Assembly (NCBI GenBank): GCA_021817245.1 | Contig: JAKAVQ010000002.1 | Location: forward strand, 181,657 to 245,656 | Direction of reading: 5' to 3' | DNA from: Thermoplasmata archaeon | GTDB taxonomy: Archaea; Thermoplasmatota; Thermoplasmata; Lutacidiplasmatales; UBA184 | DNA: 64,000 bases | Part shown: piece by piece, positions 61,050-64,000 of the stretch | How positions within the stretch are numbered: the stretch's first letter is position 1 | How the letters are laid out: every line of letters starts with the position of its first letter | Translations under genes and position numbers: made by a program | Notes under the pieces: generated by a model | Told to the model about the DNA's origin: nothing | What the model saw: the letters and a program-made list of their open reading frames with translations, nothing else | The model's database searches: none

Positions 61050-62183
61050 CTAGGGGCCTTTTACCCTTCCCCGCGCAGGTCGCACGGCCCCGGCTCCGGG
61101 GCCTACTCGTCCGCCTCGCGGCGGTCGTTCGGTAGGCCGCTCGTGATTTCGCGGAGACCGAGCCTCCGCGTGAGGGTCGCGATCTGCTCCGCGCCTTCGT
61201 CCCGGCCCGGGAGCGCGATCGATGCCTCGGAGTGCGTCCGCGAACCGCCGAGGGGGCAGCGCTCGCGTTCGCGGTCGGACACCGCGAGAACGGCCACGGT
61301 GGGCCGCGTCGGGGCGGATCGCGGTCTGGTCGGTGCGGGACGGCAACGCGCGCGCCCGGGCCAGGAAAGTCCGCGAGGAGCCCGCGGGTCGCTTGACCCG
61401 GCCGGCTGCGACCTTGACTCCGACCAGCAGACCGCGACCCGGCGATAATCCACGCACGAGGTAGCGGGGACTCAGACCGGCGCCTCTCATGAGGCCGAGA
61501 AGCTCCGGGCGAGAGAGCAGGAGCTTGACGTCGGTCTCCTCGTAGCGCCGAATCTTGTGACCGGGCTCGCCGATGAGGAAGTGGTAGCGGATCGTCGAAC
61601 GGATTCCCCTGCGCGAGGACGACGAGAAGCGGACGGCGGTGACCGCGGGACTCTCGTGAGTCCGGAGAGTGATCATCCCCGGTCGGAACTCGGAGGGAGA
61701 GAGCCACGGTTCCACGAGAGCGACCCCGTCGGGATTGAGGTGACGCGCGAAGTTGGCGAAGGCCGTGCGGACGTCCTTGATCGTTTCCAGATGCCCTATC
61801 GCGCCGAACAGACAGCTGACGACGTCAAAACGGCGGTTCAGTTGGAAAGTGCGCATGTCCCCGGCGATGAGCTCAACGCCGGGTAGACGGCGTCGCGCGA
61901 CGCGGAGCATGTTCCGACTGCCGTCGAGCCCGACGACGGGATGCCTTCGACGCAGGAACTCGAGGTGCCGGCCCGTCCCGCAGGCGAGGTCCAGCCAAGT
62001 CGTTCTTCCGGGGGGGCCGAAGCGCCGCGCAATCGACTCCAGGCGTTCGCACTCTCCGCGGTAATCTTTCCAGTCGTTGAGCGCGTCGTAGTACTCGGCC
62101 AACTCCTGAAATTGAGGAAGACCCGGCCCGGCCGCAACCGCGTGTCCACGCACGAGTCGGTTCACCCGGTCGAGGTATTTCAC
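61050..62183 (-). CDS. class I SAM-dependent methyltransferase
   Basis: 377 residues. The Methyltransf_25-type core spans about residues 15-275: FQELAEYYDALNDWKDYRGE, SAM motif I TTWLDLACGTGRHLEFLRRR, VVGLDGSRNML, RFDVVSCLFGAIGHLETIKD, and a C-terminal strand RGLLVGVKVAAG. The last ~105 residues are Arg/Pro-rich and run across a diverged repeat read in another frame, so the true end may have been lost by frameshift. GTG 62183 lies 25 nt after a CATAAC box (about 62205-62211). The substrate is unknown. Confidence 0.78.
   Translation of the reverse strand: MKYLDRVNRLVRGHAVAAGPGLPQFQELAEYYDALNDWKDYRGECERLESIARRFGPPGRTTWLDLACGTGRHLEFLRRRHPVVGLDGSRNMLRVARRRLPGVELIAGDMRTFQLNRRFDVVSCLFGAIGHLETIKDVRTAFANFARHLNPDGVALVEPWLSPSEFRPGMITLRTHESPAVTAVRFSSSSRRGIRSTIRYHFLIGEPGHKIRRYEETDVKLLLSRPELLGLMRGAGLSPRYLVRGLSPGRGLLVGVKVAAGRVKRPAGSSRTFLARARALPSRTDQTAIRPDAAHRGRSRGVRPRTRALPPRRFADALRGIDRAPGPGRRRGADRDPHAEARSPRNHERPTERPPRGGRVGPGAGAVRPARGRVKGP
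61106..61246 (-). repeat. diverged 47-codon repeat unit, copy 2
   Basis: The minus-frame translation runs from GSRTHSEASI to GLPNDRREADE and a stop codon, overlapping the methyltransferase tail in another frame. It is the partner of the unit at 58882-59022. It may be the remains of a second, frameshifted gene. Confidence 0.5.
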
Positions 62184-62422
62184 CGAATCCCTGTTCCGGG
62201 CCCTCGTTATGCTCGCGGAGCGGAGGGAGGGAACACCCGCGCCTCGCGCGAGCGCGAGGCTAATGTGGGTTTCGCGTGGTCGAAGGCACGACCGCGATGA
62301 TTGGGGGCGCCGGAACACACTGAGGACGGGGCCAACGCCCCGGAGTGCGGAGTGCTTCGTCCTCGTTCGCGGCGGTCGACGGGAACCCATATACTAGCGG
62401 AGTCGCCAGGTAGAACGAGCCT

Positions 62423-62710
62423 TTGACCGCTCCGGACCTGGCTGAGTCGGATCAGCTCGTCCTTTCCGCTTCAAAGACCCGACGAGACTACCGACTCAGT
62501 CTCGGACTCCTCGTGGCGGGTATCGTCGACGTCGTGGCTTTCTACGTCTATTTGTACTGGGCAAACGCGACCGGGATCTACCCCTTGTGGGCCGGGATCG
62601 GGGTCACAATCTACGCCGTCGGAGGCGCCGGGTTCGTTTTGATCCTGGTGGGGGCGATCTTCGCCGGCGCTAACTGGTCGCTCCTCCGGAAGCCTCGACG
62701 CAACGCCTGA
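62423..62710 (+). CDS. small two/three-TM membrane protein
   Basis: 95 residues. A polar N-terminus (MTAPDLAESDQLVLSASKTR) precedes two clear TM helices (about 28-48 and 56-80) and a basic C-terminus (LLRKPRRNA), so both ends are cytoplasmic. The start is TTG at 62423, 30 nt after a CATATACTA box (62389-62397). No family is recognised. The 263 bp after it shows no convincing gene. Confidence 0.55.
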   Translation: MTAPDLAESDQLVLSASKTRRDYRLSLGLLVAGIVDVVAFYVYLYWANATGIYPLWAGIGVTIYAVGGAGFVLILVGAIFAGANWSLLRKPRRNA

Positions 62711-62973
62711 CCGGGCGGGTATCCCCACCTACCGAACCGCGTCTTGGCCGAGCGAGCCTCGGCGGGGCGAGGAAACTGGCGCGCGTCTGCTTGACGGGGG
62801 GCTTGATGCGGGACCGCGCGGTCAATACAAGATGGCGCTCAGCGCGCCGAGGCCGATCGCTCCCCCAAGTCCGGCGGCCGATGCTCGTCGCGGAGAGAGG
62901 ACAGGGTGGGGCTATTCGGCCGTGCACCGAGCTTGACGAGAGGGTTTTCTGCGCGTCGGCCGGTTGTTCTTAG

Positions 62974-63381
62974 GTGCCGCTGGAGCGCAGGGCCCTTGGA
63001 CTCGTAGGCGCATTGATCGCGGCGATCGCCATCCAGGTACCGATGTTCCCCGGGACCGGGCTCGAGACGCGGGACCTGTCGACCTTTCGACCATGGTTCC
63101 AGAGCATTTCGATGCTCCTTTTCCCGGCCCTGATGGTCACGGCAGTCGTTGCGCTGGCGATCGCGTGGAGACGACCGCGCATCACCGCGTACCTTTCGGT
63201 GCCGTTCGCCGTGGGCATGTCGGCCGTCACGTTCTTGGATGTCACGGGGCTCGGAGGGGTGGCGCCGCCCCTCGCGATCGATGCGCTCGAGTTGGGCGCC
63301 CTTGCTACGCTCGCGTTCACGCTCGTGTTCGCCGTGCGACTGCTCCGAGGTCGTGCGAGCGAGCCCGCCCTATCTCGATAG
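62974..63381 (+). CDS. four-TM membrane protein
   Basis: A 135-residue protein with four predicted TM helices (about 8-24, 44-64, 70-90 and 100-122) and short loops, ending in a basic tail. The start is GTG at 62974 after a weak AT stretch (GTTTTCT, about 62943). No domain is recognised. Confidence 0.6.
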   Translation: MPLERRALGLVGALIAAIAIQVPMFPGTGLETRDLSTFRPWFQSISMLLFPALMVTAVVALAIAWRRPRITAYLSVPFAVGMSAVTFLDVTGLGGVAPPLAIDALELGALATLAFTLVFAVRLLRGRASEPALSR

Positions 63382-63444
63382 GCCCCCCTCCGCCGCGAAC
63401 TTGAGCGGAACATCGGCTGCCGTTGAAGGTCCTCCGGGCGGCGC

Positions 63445-63963
63445 ATGTCCATGACGTCGGTGTCGATCGAGCCGAACCCCTTCCCGGTCGGGCTGGCCGA
63501 AGGGATTAGCATCCTCACCGCCGCTCTCGCGGCAGCCCTCTTCGGTATCGCCATCTTCACCCCGACTCGCAGCGGACCTTTCTGCTCGATCGGCTGTCTT
63601 CAGGATCCTTACACAAATGCCTCCCTGTACTTTCCCTCCGACTACTTCTGGATGATCCCGGGGATTCTGCTCGTACCCTTTGTGCTCCTTTTCGGTACGT
63701 GCCTACACTATCGTGCCTCCGGGGGTCGGAAAGTACTCGGCAGTGTAGGCGTCCAACTCGCCGTGGGGTACGCGGTTGTGATTCTGACCACCGACTTCAG
63801 CCAGATTCTGGCGGTCTCGCCCGCGTTCCGATCGGGGCACGCGGATACGGTGCCTTCGTTAGTCAATACGATCCTAAGGAGTCTATTCATAACAACATGG
63901 AATATCACTGCGGGAGGATCGTGTAGTTCCACTCCGGGTGCACTTCGTGCTCCCGCAGGTTGA
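63445..63963 (+). CDS. membrane protein, 3' end apparently replaced by IS DNA
   Basis: 172 codons are open. Real coding appears to run from ATG 63445 to about 63890, with three to four TM helices (about 18-38, 68-88, 100-122) and a cysteine-containing external loop (GPFCSIGCLQDPYTNASLYF). The last ~23 codons overlap the 3' end of a transposase on the opposite strand and read as IS sequence. The original C-terminus (probably another TM helix after RSLFITT) is missing. No family is recognised. Confidence 0.55.
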   Translation: MSMTSVSIEPNPFPVGLAEGISILTAALAAALFGIAIFTPTRSGPFCSIGCLQDPYTNASLYFPSDYFWMIPGILLVPFVLLFGTCLHYRASGGRKVLGSVGVQLAVGYAVVILTTDFSQILAVSPAFRSGHADTVPSLVNTILRSLFITTWNITAGGSCSSTPGALRAPAG

Positions 63964-64000
63964 TCCGACCCATCTCCTTGTCCGAGATCTTCTCCCCGAC
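63905..64000 (-). mobile_element. ISAzo13-like transposase, C-terminal end (cut by window edge)
   Basis: The minus strand from the window edge translates continuously to KISDKEMGRINLREHEVHPE followed by WNYTILPQ and a TGA at 63905-63907. This pattern matches the extreme C-terminus of ISAzo13 (Rhodopirellula-type DDE) transposases as I recall the family (V-SDE-M-x-L---FHGEWNYTI-P). The rest of the element lies outside the window. Family from a short segment, so moderate confidence. Confidence 0.55.

Noticed and set aside
62791..62973. 60-codon plus ORF between small membrane proteins
   Set aside because: Arg/Gly-rich, with no start context. A minus-strand glycine-rich frame in the same place is equally weak.
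1..64000. CRISPR array
   Set aside because: No regularly spaced identical repeats were seen on reading, and no cas genes are present.

Overview
The window looks archaeal, most likely a high-GC member of Thermoplasmatota; the phylum is inferred, not proven. Evidence for Archaea: a fibrillarin-type 2'-O-methyltransferase, a tRNA-Glu with a bulge-helix-bulge intron, a 3-hexulose-6-phosphate synthase/RraA fusion, a bacterio-opsin-activator-type HTH, PrgI/VirB4 membrane machinery, and many AT-rich TATA boxes placed about 25-28 nt before the start codon (leaderless mRNAs).

1-5.4 kb: the N-terminal part of GTP cyclohydrolase II (ribA), an ABC-2 exporter pair, a DUF885 metallopeptidase-like protein, a small zinc ribbon protein, and a RidA-fibrillarin pair. 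5.4-13.4 kb: the most interesting locus. One tightly overlapping operon encodes a PKD-like surface protein with a cytoplasmic winged helix, a VirB2/CedA1-like pilin, a VirB6/CedA-like polytopic protein, a PrgI/VirB3-like protein carrying a VirB4-N-like domain, a small membrane protein and a VirB4/CedB-like ATPase. No relaxase or VirD4 is visible, so this resembles the archaeal Ced/Ted DNA-import systems. An unknown gene and a convergent DNA methyltransferase follow. 13.4-20.8 kb: HPS-RraA fusion, truA, and a complete pstSCAB-phoU phosphate operon.

20.9-25.4 kb: an intron-containing tRNA-Glu followed by a gene-poor stretch with small orphan genes and a clearly decayed ABC exporter, resembling an eroded island. 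25.4-27.5 kb: a hemerythrin-like protein and small hypothetical proteins.

27.6-53.6 kb: a large catabolic island with four class III aminotransferases, three aldehyde dehydrogenases (methylmalonate-semialdehyde, succinate-semialdehyde-like and aminobutyraldehyde-like), two amidohydrolases, a saccharopine-dehydrogenase-like protein, an MFS carrier, a complete dipeptide/oligopeptide ABC transporter, a glutamine-synthetase-family enzyme with a divergent Lrp/AsnC regulator, and an LsrF/DhnA-type aldolase. Together these could import peptides or amines and convert putrescine, GABA, beta-alanine or similar compounds to succinate and acyl-CoA.

53.6-64 kb: tRNA-Leu(CAG), a divergent HxlR/MFS pair with an operator over the start codon, an unusual HTH_10-O6-alkylguanine alkyltransferase fusion (an archaeal analogue of Ada) overlapping a DMT transporter, decayed gene relics, a secreted glycoprotein-like protein, a SAM methyltransferase, small membrane proteins, and the end of an ISAzo13-like transposase that appears to have cut into the last gene.
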